This document shows, piece by piece, positions 1 through 12,055 of a stretch of 64,000 bases of DNA. The position numbers and the translations under genes are program-made. The notes beneath the pieces are model-generated. The model did no database searches and was not told the DNA's origin. It saw nothing but the letters and a program-made list of their open reading frames with translations. Numbering within the stretch: position 1 is the stretch's first letter; each line of letters starts with the position of its first letter. Source of the DNA: Lingula anatina. Taxonomy: Eukaryota; Brachiopoda; Lingulata; Lingulida; Lingulidae. Location of the stretch: positions 70,058 to 134,057 of the forward strand of contig NW_019775470.1 of the NCBI RefSeq assembly GCF_001039355.2, in the 5' to 3' direction.

Positions 1-3000
1 TGCGGCCGGTTGTTTCTGTAGATGTTTTAGAAAGGTTGCCGTCAGTGTGGTTAACTGCTGTTGCTTATATTCTCAAAACAGCTGCCTGTGTTCGTGAATT
101 TCTCTACAGCTGCACAAACATGGTCATCAGTTGAAGAAAATTCAGTGAACCGATTTTTTTTTCAGGGCAGAATAACATTCAGGTAAGACAGAAGCAATCA
201 TTTACAGTTCTTAAAAGTAAGTCGCCGACACATTTTACAACCTGTTTTTTGTGATGTTTTTAGTAAGCATGTTTGGTTCAATGGCACGTTCGGTGCAGGC
301 GTCAGAGACAAAAAATAGTTTCATTTGAACCGGCTGACGGTTTGACGGCGTAGTAGAACATCAGGCGTACGGTAACATCAAAAATGGTAACAATCAAAGC
401 AAAAAAGGGCCATAGGTCAACCAAAGGGTTAATAAGCAAGTAGCAGCACTCCATCCCGCGACAACGGTTCTTTTGAAGTTTTCCCACGGGCATTATCTGA
501 CGTCGATCAATTAACATTTAGTTCGTGTCTAGTTTCTATATTTTGGTTACTCCCAAAGCGATTAGGCTAGGTTTTGACGACTGAAAAGCTCGTGCATTAT
601 TTCTTGTTGAATTTTCTATCAAAACCACAACCAAAGGGGAACAGGACCCTCTCTTGGGGCAGGATGATGCAGTAAAATAACATTACTTAGGAACGAATGC
701 CTTTGGCTTTCCCTCGGGTTTGAGACCAAGATTTACTGGAGGTGAGAAATAACTGCTAAACTCTAATGGAACTGCCTTGCAGAAAACGACACAGTGCTCC
801 CCTTATAGCACATTTACCAGCACTTATTTTAAATGAAGGCTCATTTGATAAATCTCTTCCATTGCCCTTTGCGTTATTTTTTGTTGAATGCTTCATAGAA
901 TTCCGCTAAACCTTTTGCTTGGTTGCTTCAGTGGTCGTTGGCATACTCGCCATGGGATTAGAAGTTACAGCATTAATTCAATTGGCTTGGCTTGTGTATA
1001 CCCCATAAAGATTGCTTTTATTCTACAGAGGATTCCCGATGTGTAATCTATTATGAAAAGATAAGTGGTGGTGTAAATTGCTTGCGAATTATCGAGAGAT
1101 GTACGTAATCAATATCGAAGAAAAGACGATCAATGTTATATCATGGAATCAGGTCCAGACACCGGATGGGAAATGAGTTATTGCTTTTTGTAACTAAAAT
1201 CACATTCTGTTGACTCTAAAAATAAATAAAGGAAAACAGCTGTTTAAAAGCAAATATTCAAAATAAAACTATTGACTTAAACTTAATAACATCGGTCACG
1301 TTAGAAATGCAGTGTCTTTGCAATATAATTTACAAAATAACTATTTAAAAAAAACTGCAGGGATTTAAAACGCCTACTTAAATTTTGTTTTATATCCCAG
1401 GGGGCTTCCATATAATACTACGCTTTTATTACATACCCCTAAATCTTGAGAGTTGCATTAGTCACAGAAAAAAATCAAACCATCCACACAGGCCATGCTG
1501 GTAGAAGAAATGTGTGGAAATACGCAATCAGATGATTACAACCACGACTAATTGATTCCCGGGTCCCAGTAGACGCCATAAAAGTGCAATCAAAAGTCTA
1601 TATGGGATGATACCATGGCGAATATGGCACTCATCGCGTTATTTACAGAGGCGTCCTGGTCCCCTCTCAGTCGGGTTGGCTGTAGACTGCCCGTGAATGA
1701 TGTTATTATTGGTGTCCAGTGTGGGGGGTTACTGTATGGTAGGCAAAGACCATATGCCTCCGCTATACTCCTACTACTGTGTGAGATCACAATACTTAAA
1801 CAAGTACAGATGGCAGTTATTCAAATACGCTGACCCATCGGAGAGTTAACTGCACTAAATCGTGTGGTAGTTGACCATGCAATCAGTGTTAACAAGATGG
1901 ATTCATTTTCAGTTCAATTGAACCCTTAATGGTCGATATTTGATAGTTATTTTTTCCGAGATGAAATAACTTAATTGGAAATTATTTAACACACATCGGA
2001 TGACTATGAATTAGCTGTAATTTTTGTTTCGTTATTAACCGCGTCCTTCTAGTTTTAATTTGAAGCAATTTGGGCGTTCAGTTTTATGATTTGAACTTTT
2101 GATGACCTCTGATTGTTAGCCAATCAATATCGTCCCTTTTAACCATAAACGTAGAAATGGTGTAACGTTTATTAATTTCATTATTAAGTGCAATGAATTA
2201 GAAACTCTCATGTGTTAATATGTATATCGTTATGCGAAATAAAATTTATAAACGTAAAGAGCACATGTCACTTGGAATACCCTTAGCTAATAAAACATTT
2301 AAATTGAAAGCATGATTAACGCTAAAGGTCCCGAGACTATTTGCTTTCCCTAGCCGACGATTGTTTATTATTCATTTCTGAACTGTACATACGGTAACAC
2401 GTTTCTTAAACCAAATAAAGGTCTAAGGCGCGTTCACTTCTGATCTAATTAATTTTAACAGGGAAGAAGGCTAAATGACGTCACTGGGCAGCCTGATTGC
2501 TTTAAGTAAGGTGTCTTTGTAAGGCGTTGGTCTGGACACAACAATTTAAACATTTCGAACCTTTTCACATCATTATTTTAATTGTTGTCACATGCACCTG
2601 GTTATGAGCTTTAAACAGGGTCAATTATCCAATGCAAGCACTTAGACTGCATAGACGCTTTAAATGCTATTAATTCAACATGTAAGCCACAGAGGAGTCT
2701 AATCCATCTCGGATCTCATTAGAGCCGTCCATCCTCTCATTAAGGCGACCGTTTAACCGATGGTCGTTACATAGCTTTGACTCTCTCGGGAATTGCATTC
2801 TGATGACTTCTGATGGAAGCTGCCAGCCTACCAGCGCGTCCTTGAAACGTTTGCGTTAAAACGGTGTTGCTACTTTACACGCTTGCTTACAAAAATAAGT
2901 TGATCGACCGTTGGTCTCCACAAATTCGCAAAAATTCGCACAATCAACACGGAGTTTGCAATATATTCACGTCACTGCCCCATGGAGCCAAACCATCACA

Positions 3001-3454
3001 AAAACTTATCATGAAATCTATTGGTATCCTATAGAACTTTATAGGAAATCTACAGGACTACAGGGGACATCTACATGTATAAAAAATATTACCAGTCACA
3101 CGCCCTATAGCATTCGTATCCAGGACATATGTCCTATAGGATCATACAGGATTTGGGGCGATTTCCTGTAGGGAGTCCTTTAGTACCTTAAGAAAGTTTC
3201 CGTAAGGACAGTCGTATGGTGGGTGTACGTACAAACACAACAGTGTGTTGAAAAACACCACATCTGCAGATTATCTGGGTAGGGTGTGTTTCAATTGCAT
3301 ACAATCGATAACAGACTGCTGCTGTTTCGTCATATCGGTCTTGAAAGGGACTCTTCAGGAATTATTAAGAAAACCTGCGGATACACAAGCGCGTTACTAT
3401 TGCACCTCAATATTGAGTACAACCGTCGTACCAGACTTATTTGGTCCTTTTTTT

Positions 3455-3478
3455 TGTGTGTGTGTGTGTGTGTGTGTT
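3455..3478. repeat. GT dinucleotide microsatellite
   Basis: An uninterrupted run of alternating g and t directly follows a short t tract. It lies outside any supported gene. Confidence 0.9.
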
Positions 3479-6400
3479 ATGGTATGTGAGGTATTTTGCA
3501 CCAAGTTCGCTATTGCTCAGAGTATATTAACACATCGTGCATGCTTTCGAGTGCACTTGTCCTTTAACATAATTTTATATTAGCCTATTACCGGATCCAA
3601 TAAAATTTTTTGAATAAGTAAGTCTATTAAAATAACTGACCTAAAATGTTAACAAATCTAGCAAAATAGTTTTCATTTCTCAATAATTGCCTCCCCCCCC
3701 CTCCACACACATATAATAAACACATACAACCCCCTTCTTCCGACGGCATCGTTTAACAGGTTCCAGTGCTATTAATTGCATAATTGATATACGATGTGCA
3801 CCAGCATAGCGGTCCTGCCTGGTTTATCATAATTAATGCCATTAAAAACACAGCCTCCAGTGGGCCAGAGGTCACTCATTTGGCAAAGACTTAATTAACC
3901 ATGGCTATGTGACCTTTAGTTTGTCACGGCTAATATCGCTATAACATAAGTGGGCCACTTGACTGCGTTAACTGCCGTGTCTCAATGAAGTAGGTATAGA
4001 TATATGCGTCAATTGATGAAATCGCTCCAGGCAGCAAGCAGTGTGTATATATGTGAGGCTTGCTTGCAACAGCTCTGGTTTTATACTGGGGAACCAACGG
4101 CATTCAGTCAGTCTTTTCAGCATCTGGAATACATAATACATCTAACTAGTTTTTATAGACCGAATAGTGATGATCATTAATGACAGCACACGATTAATGG
4201 GTCGTGGATTCTGTATCAAAATCACAAGGAAACACCAGAGGACATCTCCAGCTTGGAGGTAAGGTTTTCTGCTACTGTAGCATATAATAGAAACAGCGAA
4301 ACGGTTCCCAGCAAGGGGACGAAATGTGTTTTTAAAAGGATTTAACATAAACTAGAACTCCCTGCGTCTAATGCTGAGAACAGTAACGTTTGGGCATTTT
4401 ATGTACATTGTGTAAGTTATTTTATATCTTGAAAGTAAATGTTTTGATTCTAAATTCTAATTTTGATAAGTTAAGTTTGCCCTAAGGGTGGATCCGTCGT
4501 ATATGTATCTGTATTTACATGATGGGAATGATGAAATAATTACAAAATGTACAAAATAGCAAATATACGGCAAGGTGAAAAATTCGAGTAATTGAGTTAA
4601 CTTTAAATAGATGACAATCTGATAAGCAGATGGTTGAGTGCGTAACGTTTTTGATGACTTTGGTCTTAATTGGTCAATATGTCGACAGAGACATGCATGT
4701 TTACATTTTTATGTCAGAGCTATCGTAGTTTAATTAAAATATTATGTCCAAGTGTCCAAGGGAGACGACAAATAGCAGGCGTATTCGCTGAGCTAATTGA
4801 TAAATGTTTAACTTTCCACACATGGAAAGAGTACGCATGCTATTAGTCATGCCGTAACAGCAGTGTTTACGCGGTTTAGTCATCTTTATAGTCAGCTAAG
4901 CTTTATAGTCAGCTAAGCCTTGTAGTAATGTCAGTGAAGGTAGCTTTTGGTATTTAGGACAGAACAAGCGCTAATAATTGGAAACATTTGGCTACATGCA
5001 CGCCCAATTTGATTTTGAACAGAATTTTGTTTGGTTCCAATTAAGATAATGCTTATTTTATTACTTATTCATTTTCTCATTTATTTCTATGCAGACGCGA
5101 ACGATCTCATAGAACATTATTTGCTATTATATCATCTATTAATTAAGCTTGTCCTTGGGCATGCTGCTGCTTAAAACACCGTTACTTACGACACTAGAAT
5201 GTAAAAGTTTCACAATACATGTTAGTAGAGATTAGATATCATTTACCATAATCCGATTTCGACGTATTAGACTACATGTATAGGTAATAATATGATGATA
5301 GCGTGACGAATATAAACACGACGGTATATTATTCACATAATACACTAAAAGCCAGTAAATCAAACATTTACTGTACGAAATCGATTGAGCAAATTATAGA
5401 ATGTCATACCCCCGTGCAAATGTTCTGTGTCATTTATAAATACGTGTATGGTAGGTCCGTAATGCGTTTTCTCTGTATTCATGACACTCCCGATGTATTG
5501 CAGGTACGCGTTATATCGAGGTTGACCAGTTTATTAGGGATTAAAAAAACATAATCAAAAACCTATTTCCTACCCAATGCAATATATCATAACAACTTTC
5601 TATCTGAACTGGAATCCGAGAGTGATTCAAAATTTTAGAAGTTGATCTTTTACAAATTCATTGCATTGAATTTGCAACACTCTCTATCCTGCCACGTGTT
5701 GTTTGATGTTTTAATTTCCCCATGAAAACCTGTGATGTTAATTTCCTAGGGCCCTGATTGCCGTGGCCAACGAAAACACTTAATTGGCGGAAATTATGTA
5801 AGTGAGCTATGCGTTAAATATTGATACTATAAAATGAATGATCGTTTTAGTAGTAAAAAAAACAGGGACTTTTGTTGAAATGAAATGTTATTTCTCGGTT
5901 AATATAGATACGTATTTTGATTAATATTGTAATAAAAAAGGTTAGTATTCTTACAATGCATTTTTTTATTTTGGTTTATTAATCGTCTGATAAACAGTCC
6001 GATATACAGTGACATAAAACATGGAACGCCTTTTAACAGATTAAATAATGCTTTGAATTTTCTATTATGGAAAAAACTTGCCTTCGCACTATAGTTCTTT
6101 TTACCTTTACGATTCTAAAGTGCATTTCCACTTTAAATAAGGTTTAGAACTTTCAGAAAAGGTAGAAAGTAACCACATCTAGAAATAATTACAGTCACTA
6201 ATGGGCCTGTCATTTTGAAGAGTAAGAGTGACAGAGCGGCGTTTTACATTGGTCGGTTTGAAAATTACCAGGCAGTTCCAATTGTCCTTAATGCACCAAA
6301 GCATTATGGATAAAGCTATTTTCTCTGTTCTTCTGAAGTAAAGGCAATTTCCTCATTTGCACCTCGAGAGGTTATACAGGCCTTCCTCCCGAGGACATCT

Positions 6401-6748
6401 CATCAGTTTCTAATGACAAAGAATATGCTGTTGTTTCCCGCCACCAGTAACTTATAATGTTTCCAGGCAAACAAACTATAATAACCATAATCATAGAATC
6501 ATTACAAACATACCGCTGAAGATGATGTAGGTTTACCTTCTGAGAGCAATTAAGGCACATTGCAGATTGCAGATTTCTTAGTACTTCTAGGTACAATGGG
6601 GGTAAGGAAAGCAAGGGTGAATCATTGATATATTAGAGGTGTAGTATCTGAGGAAGACAGTAAATAATTCAATAAATTCTGTTCTTTTTGCATGTTGCCA
6701 AATTTGAGTCTTGCCTTGTTGACAACCGCTGCGTTGATTTCAGTGTGG

Positions 6749-6919
6749 GATTTGCTACTCAAATCTGGTCTTAAATATCAGTTCTTTTTCTGAATCGACA
6801 AAATATTCTTTTATGTTTAATAATAACTGATATTTAAGACCAGATTTGCTACTCAAATCTGGTCTTAAATATCAGTTCTTTTTCTGAATCGACAAAATAT
6901 TCTTTTATGTTTAATAATA
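6749..6919. repeat. 77-bp direct repeat with a perfect 24-bp hairpin between the copies
   Basis: Positions 6749-6825 and 6843-6919 are a direct repeat with no difference that I can see, 94 bases apart. The 17 bases between the copies plus the start of copy 2 (6825-6848) are the exact reverse complement of 6854-6877, leaving a five-base loop (ctact). The joint is therefore both a tandem repeat and a foldback. This fits a replication template-switch event better than a transposon, because no target-site duplication or terminal repeat is visible. Confidence 0.85.
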
Positions 6920-8451
6920 CGCAGTATATTGACGCTCTCTACTCGGGAAATCTCTTTGGAACAGATGCATATCAGGCAAATGCAAACTCGGTAGCAATGA
7001 AGCAATTTGACATCAAAAACAATAAAACTGCCTAACACTGGAGTTAAAATCGATTCCGTCATCTAGATAGTGGTGTTTTGCAATCATAGGACCGCCCTTG
7101 CAAACACGGCGTCACATGGCGTTAGCTTAATTTTCCTCTGAATTTGAAACGGAGATTTATGGAAAGTGCTGACTCTCTAATTATTAAGAAAACACAGATC
7201 GCTAATATTTGATGTGTGGGCCAATGTTATCCTTATGATAAATGTGAAGTAGTTGTGTGGGCTTTGAACAGAACGGAAAGAATATCGTTCAACGTCTCAC
7301 AGAATTCGTGTAGCGAGAAGTTGAACATAACGCGGCCTGATGGAAAAGTCTTGTAGGAAGTTGCACCTGTCTTGTAGCGCCTCCTTAGACAGCCAGGTGT
7401 CATGTACGCGATAGTTCTCTGTTAGGGCTCGTCCCCCCTGTCATCTGTACAGCCACGCTCCGTTCCAGATTTCAACCTACTTGCGTCCTCAACCTGTATG
7501 CATCTAATGGTGGGCATGGTTTCTGTTAACATTCAGTTTTTTTACATTTGGCAGCGACCATTTTATAATACGATTTCTGTATAAAGTACCCACTTCAATC
7601 CTCTTCATGCAGAACCACTTAATACCACGATGTTGTAGTAGTGTTGTTGAATATTTAAAGACACATAATAGGATAGCTGTGTAGGAGGGTACTTAGCGTT
7701 TCGTTTACTCACTGGAGTAAGCAACATGGCTTCAGTGGTGTAAACATTCATCTCCACACCTCAACAAATCAGAACTGTATTTTACACGGGGAGCCCGCTT
7801 ATCTCCATTTGGATGAGGCTTCCCCCTTACAGCAAACACTGAAAGTGATACAGGTCTCTGTACGTATACATCTCTGCGGGATACTTGAAAGTAATATTGA
7901 TTTGGTTGTGTACATGTGTGCTTTAAAGTTAAATGACAAAGTATGATTGATAGATTATAATTTCCTATATGGCAACTCTGGGCGTGAGGCCCATATCAGG
8001 TAGTTTGGGGCTATTGTGGGTGGTGGCGACTGATTTATAAAAATGATGTTATAATAAGAACGTTTCATATTCTTATTTTTCACTAAAACATCAATCTAGC
8101 ATAATTCAAAGTGATTTAATGTTGTATTGACACACCTTTTTGCATCTGGTCATTAAAAGCGCTTGTTCTTTTCTTTAAAACACCTATGCAATGTACAATG
8201 TGATAGATAGGTAATCGAAGCCGGTGTGCCAGGGATGGTGGTCCGAGTTCCAATGGAGCCAAGTGATCAGCTTTTAATTCTGCAGTGTGTTTACAAGTGA
8301 AACTACGAAATGTCCCATTCCGTTGTAAAGAAACACAGGCTCCGTATAACAGAAAACCCGCCCTTCAATACCAATAGAATTGTATTGTTTAGCGTTAACA
8401 TGACGTTAGCGGTCAGAATCTAAGAAGGGGATTTCCTGCACAAATCACTGG

Positions 8452-8484
8452 GAACTAGACCCTGTATCACGGGGGACTCTCTCG
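8452..8484 (-). repeat. Dispersed repeat, copy A (inverted)
   Basis: Read on the minus strand this segment begins cgagagagtcccccgtgata and continues into an acagggtct motif. A related segment lies at 20017-20054 and a shorter one at 53598-53617. All three have a ctaaccctaacc motif within about 150 bases. The family is unknown to me. Confidence 0.5.
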
Positions 8485-8500
8485 TACACGATATGCAGTG

Positions 8501-8659
8501 TGACAGGAATGGTAGTCCGCTAGGAACCGTAGTCCGTTCCCCATTACTATGTACAGGGAAAATTTGTTCCACAACTGGCCCTAATACTCCGACTAACCCT
8601 AACCTGTACCTATTATATGGAGGAATGGACTTCCATTCCTAGGACTTCCATTCCTGTCA
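8501..8659. mobile_element. MITE-like element with 18-bp terminal inverted repeats
   Basis: The left end tgacaggaatggtagtcc (8501-8518) is matched by the inverted right end ggacttccattcctgtca (8642-8659) with one mismatch. The roughly 160-base interior has no open frame. A second imperfect copy of the right-end motif lies just inside the right end. This is the shape of a small non-autonomous DNA transposon. No clear target-site duplication was identified, so the class is not assigned. Confidence 0.5.
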
Positions 8660-11600
8660 GACGGGCATATTTTTTGAGATACACATCACAGCGAAGTAAC
8701 GCTCGAGTCAGAACTTTTCCTTGCTTTCGTACTTTCTTTGGATGATTACTGATTTATCAGTTCGTCTGATGTCTTCTTTTTTAACTTAACGATTCAGATG
8801 ACTATTCTTGTATGTTTTGGACAGTCTATGTAGGCACTTCTAAGTTATTTATTAATATATAAACTATTTAAAAATAATTAACCGCGTAAAGTATGGTTTA
8901 AAAATCTTGTCCACAATTTTAAAATATTAAGTTTCCATCATTTAAGGGTTAGTTTTATCTGCTTATTGTTATGTCTCAATCATACATTTCTTATTTCATC
9001 TAATCGATTTTCACCTCAACCACAGGGAAAAAGTTGCACGACACAATATCCACACGCAATGTGATTATGATGCTTTACATTTACATTGTGATTTGCCGTA
9101 TTTAGATCGTTTTCTTTTTCTCGATGGCATACGTAGACAACAGCGGTGAACATTGTGTGGGAACCCTGTGACTGATTCTCTTTTGTTGCTTGTCTTACCT
9201 TTATGAACCAGAGAACAAAACATCATCAAAATGAAGATATTGTTACAACCATTGGTTTTGTCAGCTTCAAGGTTTTCTTTTTTACGTTAACAATACATTT
9301 ACATCCAAACAGTTAACATTAGTTCTTTGAAGCTTATAAACCGCAGCTAATATACCGCTCTTTATTGCATGTTACAGGAAATAAGGCATTCAATTTGTAA
9401 TCCCACTCTTCCTGTTAAGAACAATGTTTATTTATATGAAGAGGACTACATTACTTTCACATTGGTGATAATTTACATTCAATTGTCGGGTAAAGTCCCT
9501 GCATTAGAAATACTTGTCATGGGGGCTACGTTCTTTGTTTGGCTTGTGTTATACAAGCAACGCTGATAGTTTTGATTTGAAAACAAGAGAGTCCCATAGA
9601 TTATTTGGGTGTTTTTTTCCTGTGTGTCCCTTTATACGTTGCTATTGTCAGTTATGTATAAACAAGCTGTGCTCATATATCTTTCAAAAGTTTAAAGTCA
9701 TGAATTTGCGTGTTAGAGAAGCAGAGCCGAGGTGACAAGGCAGTAATTTATCCGTTACATTAGTTGATTGGAAAACGACTTCAGAGATTACCTATAAGTT
9801 TTCTGTTGAAGTTGAAGTTGACAGGAGGGTCTGTGTCATGTGACAACCGCGGCGATGTGTCCTTGTGGAATGTGGGCCAAGTAGAAAAACTTCCAACCAC
9901 TGGTGCTGACTTGAATATATTGGTTGATATGCCTGGAAGAGGGTAAAGGCATTTTTCTGTTCCAGGAAACTGGCTGTCTTATAACTTTCATCTTATTTGG
10001 GCGTTTCTGGGGTTAGCCTTGGGTGAATTTGAGGATGTTGCTTTATTCTTTGACATTAATAACGTAAAGCACTTGTTTAAAGTGCGATGCATGCCTTTGG
10101 GTAATTATTTAATGTTTCTAACCTTTATTCTGTTCACATCGTTCCTATATTTGCATTTTACATTTATCTGTTAAGGCTGATGTTGAATTTTTCAACACCC
10201 GTATTGAGAGAGATAATTGAAAATACTGATATTTACATCATGTCATGTTTTTATAAGGCAAGAATAGCACTGATGTGTCACTGAAAAGTAATGCACATCA
10301 AGGTAGCATTTTAGAAGTGAAGGTAAGATGAGAAAAATACATCAAATTTTATCTGGTTTTGTTAGCAATATATCAACTGTTTTTCTCAAAACATTGCCTC
10401 TGCTTTAAACTGTAGGGCGTTACGCAAATAAAAACATTTTCTTTAGCAATATATTATGCTGCCATGATTTTATTTCCAGCAGACCTCTTTTAACAATTGG
10501 AGAAATGTAATAACGTTCGTTGGTGGCTCGAGTCTGTTGGAAGTTTAGATCTGTAAATGCCTCAAACAGATACTCAGTCATTTTTTGTGATGTATGACAC
10601 CAGTTTTGTAACAAAAAGGAATCCTTTACAGCCAGTGGTGCATTACTTTGATTCATCGTATCCTTTAAAGTGCACAACATCGGTTTAAATGGATTGCTTG
10701 ACAGCTATCAAATTTCACCAGCTGCTAATCGTCAAAATGTATTATTCTTAGTAAGCCAGGACAACGGTGCGTACGCCATTTTAATGTGCTGAGCTACGAT
10801 TGCATAAGCAAATATAAAGCCTCGTCAGTGTTTGATTGAGGAAGCGAAGCAGTGGTTTTAATGCATTTCTTCCATTTACCATCAGATCAAATATAATATG
10901 ACACATTTCAAAGCAAACTAGATTAATGTGAAACCCCTATGACGTGTTGAGCAAAAGCGTAAAAAAGGCAAAAATAGTTAAATTTAATTTAAAGGAACAT
11001 CCTCTCCTAGTATATTAAATGTAAATATAATACAGCGTCTGCCACAGCATAATGTAATGAAATACCACAACACGTTACCTGAGAAATCAACCAGTCCCCC
11101 AATGTGAACATGAACTTTAACGGAGGTTTGAAACACTTTATTATTTCCCCAGCGTCGTCTTGTGTCCTGACATCACTCTCTCATGAGATGCCTCAGGAAA
11201 TGCCAATACTCACACGATAATTTAAATGGACATATACGCACATAATATCTATTGTCTTTTTACTCAAGTAGGTGTTCAAAATGATGGAAAAAACCCGTTG
11301 TAGACTAGGTATCTTTTATTGCCTGACGTCAGTCAAGACTGGTGTTGCATTGCGTGCAAAGAAACAAAGCGCAGGCATCGATACAAACACAGTGCATTCT
11401 GATTGACAGAAACAGCCTTAAGTTACTTGGATAGTCTAAATTCCGAGACGCCTCAGCGTTTTGGGGTCCTGTGAACTGTTCACTGCGATCGCCTTTCATC
11501 ATTGTAGCGTTATTGAGAGGGCGGCAATGCTCACTGTGTCGATATTAGATATAGGATGATTGAAAAATGCATTTAACAACCATTGATTTAAGCTTCATTT

Positions 11601-11712
11601 AGGCCCCTGATCATCTTGTGAGCGGTGCCATAGATTTGCTTTAAAAACGAGGCATTTTACGAGAAACACTGAGTTACTGACGGATGACCGATATATCTGG
11701 TAGTTGCTCTCG

Positions 11713-11715
11713 TTT

Positions 11716-11751
<36 letters not shown>

Positions 11752-11752
11752 A
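11713..11752. repeat. TTTA tetranucleotide microsatellite
   Basis: About ten uninterrupted copies of ttta lie 230 bases upstream of the probable GPCR 5' UTR exon. Confidence 0.9.
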
Positions 11753-11978
11753 ATTTGCATTGAAAGACCAGGTAATACTGACATATATTTTACGTTTGTC
11801 TTTATTAAACTTTAAACTTGCCATCTAATCCCACGACATGAGGTGTTTCCTCTTGTCTTGTCGCTGTCTACTGTCGTGTTTCAACCATATATGACACTGA
11901 CACATGCTTCTGTCAAATACAAACCTGATTACGGGCCGGATGTATGCTGTATGTCATATTTTGTTTCTTTTATTCCAG

Positions 11979-12055
11979 ACGTGGCCCTCGCCTTGGAAGG
12001 TTCCTGAGGCTGATATCTGAATAAAGTTTCTGACTGTTCAAAGAAGAAACTAACT
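11979..12055 (+). other. Probable 5' UTR exon of the GPCR gene
   Basis: A pyrimidine-rich acceptor (ttgtttcttttattccag) ends at 11978 and a good donor (gtgagt) begins at 12056, bounding a 77-base segment with no long open frame. The next strong acceptor on this strand is at 16007-16008, just before the exon carrying the GPCR coding frame. The pairing is inferred from splice-site quality and order only. There is no transcript evidence in the sequence. Confidence 0.4.

Larger units (their letters stand above)
1..11978. other. Long non-coding stretch upstream of the GPCR gene
   Basis: I see no coding exon that I can support on either strand. The open frames here are short (under 90 codons), have no domain signature and lack convincing splice sites. 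The sequence is AT-rich with simple repeats (a GT tract at 3455-3478, a TTTA tract at 11713-11752), a 17-base direct repeat near 4891-4925, the hairpin repeat at 6749-6919 and the MITE-like element at 8501-8659. It may hold regulatory DNA or further 5' UTR exons of the GPCR gene. Confidence 0.6.

Noticed and set aside
302-517. 71-codon minus-strand frame near the left edge, and similar short frames through 1-11,978
   Set aside because: Lengths are as expected by chance in this base composition, without domains or splice support.
8596-8612. ccctaa units as interstitial telomere sequence
   Set aside because: Only about two units occur at each of three sites, and they belong to the dispersed repeat.
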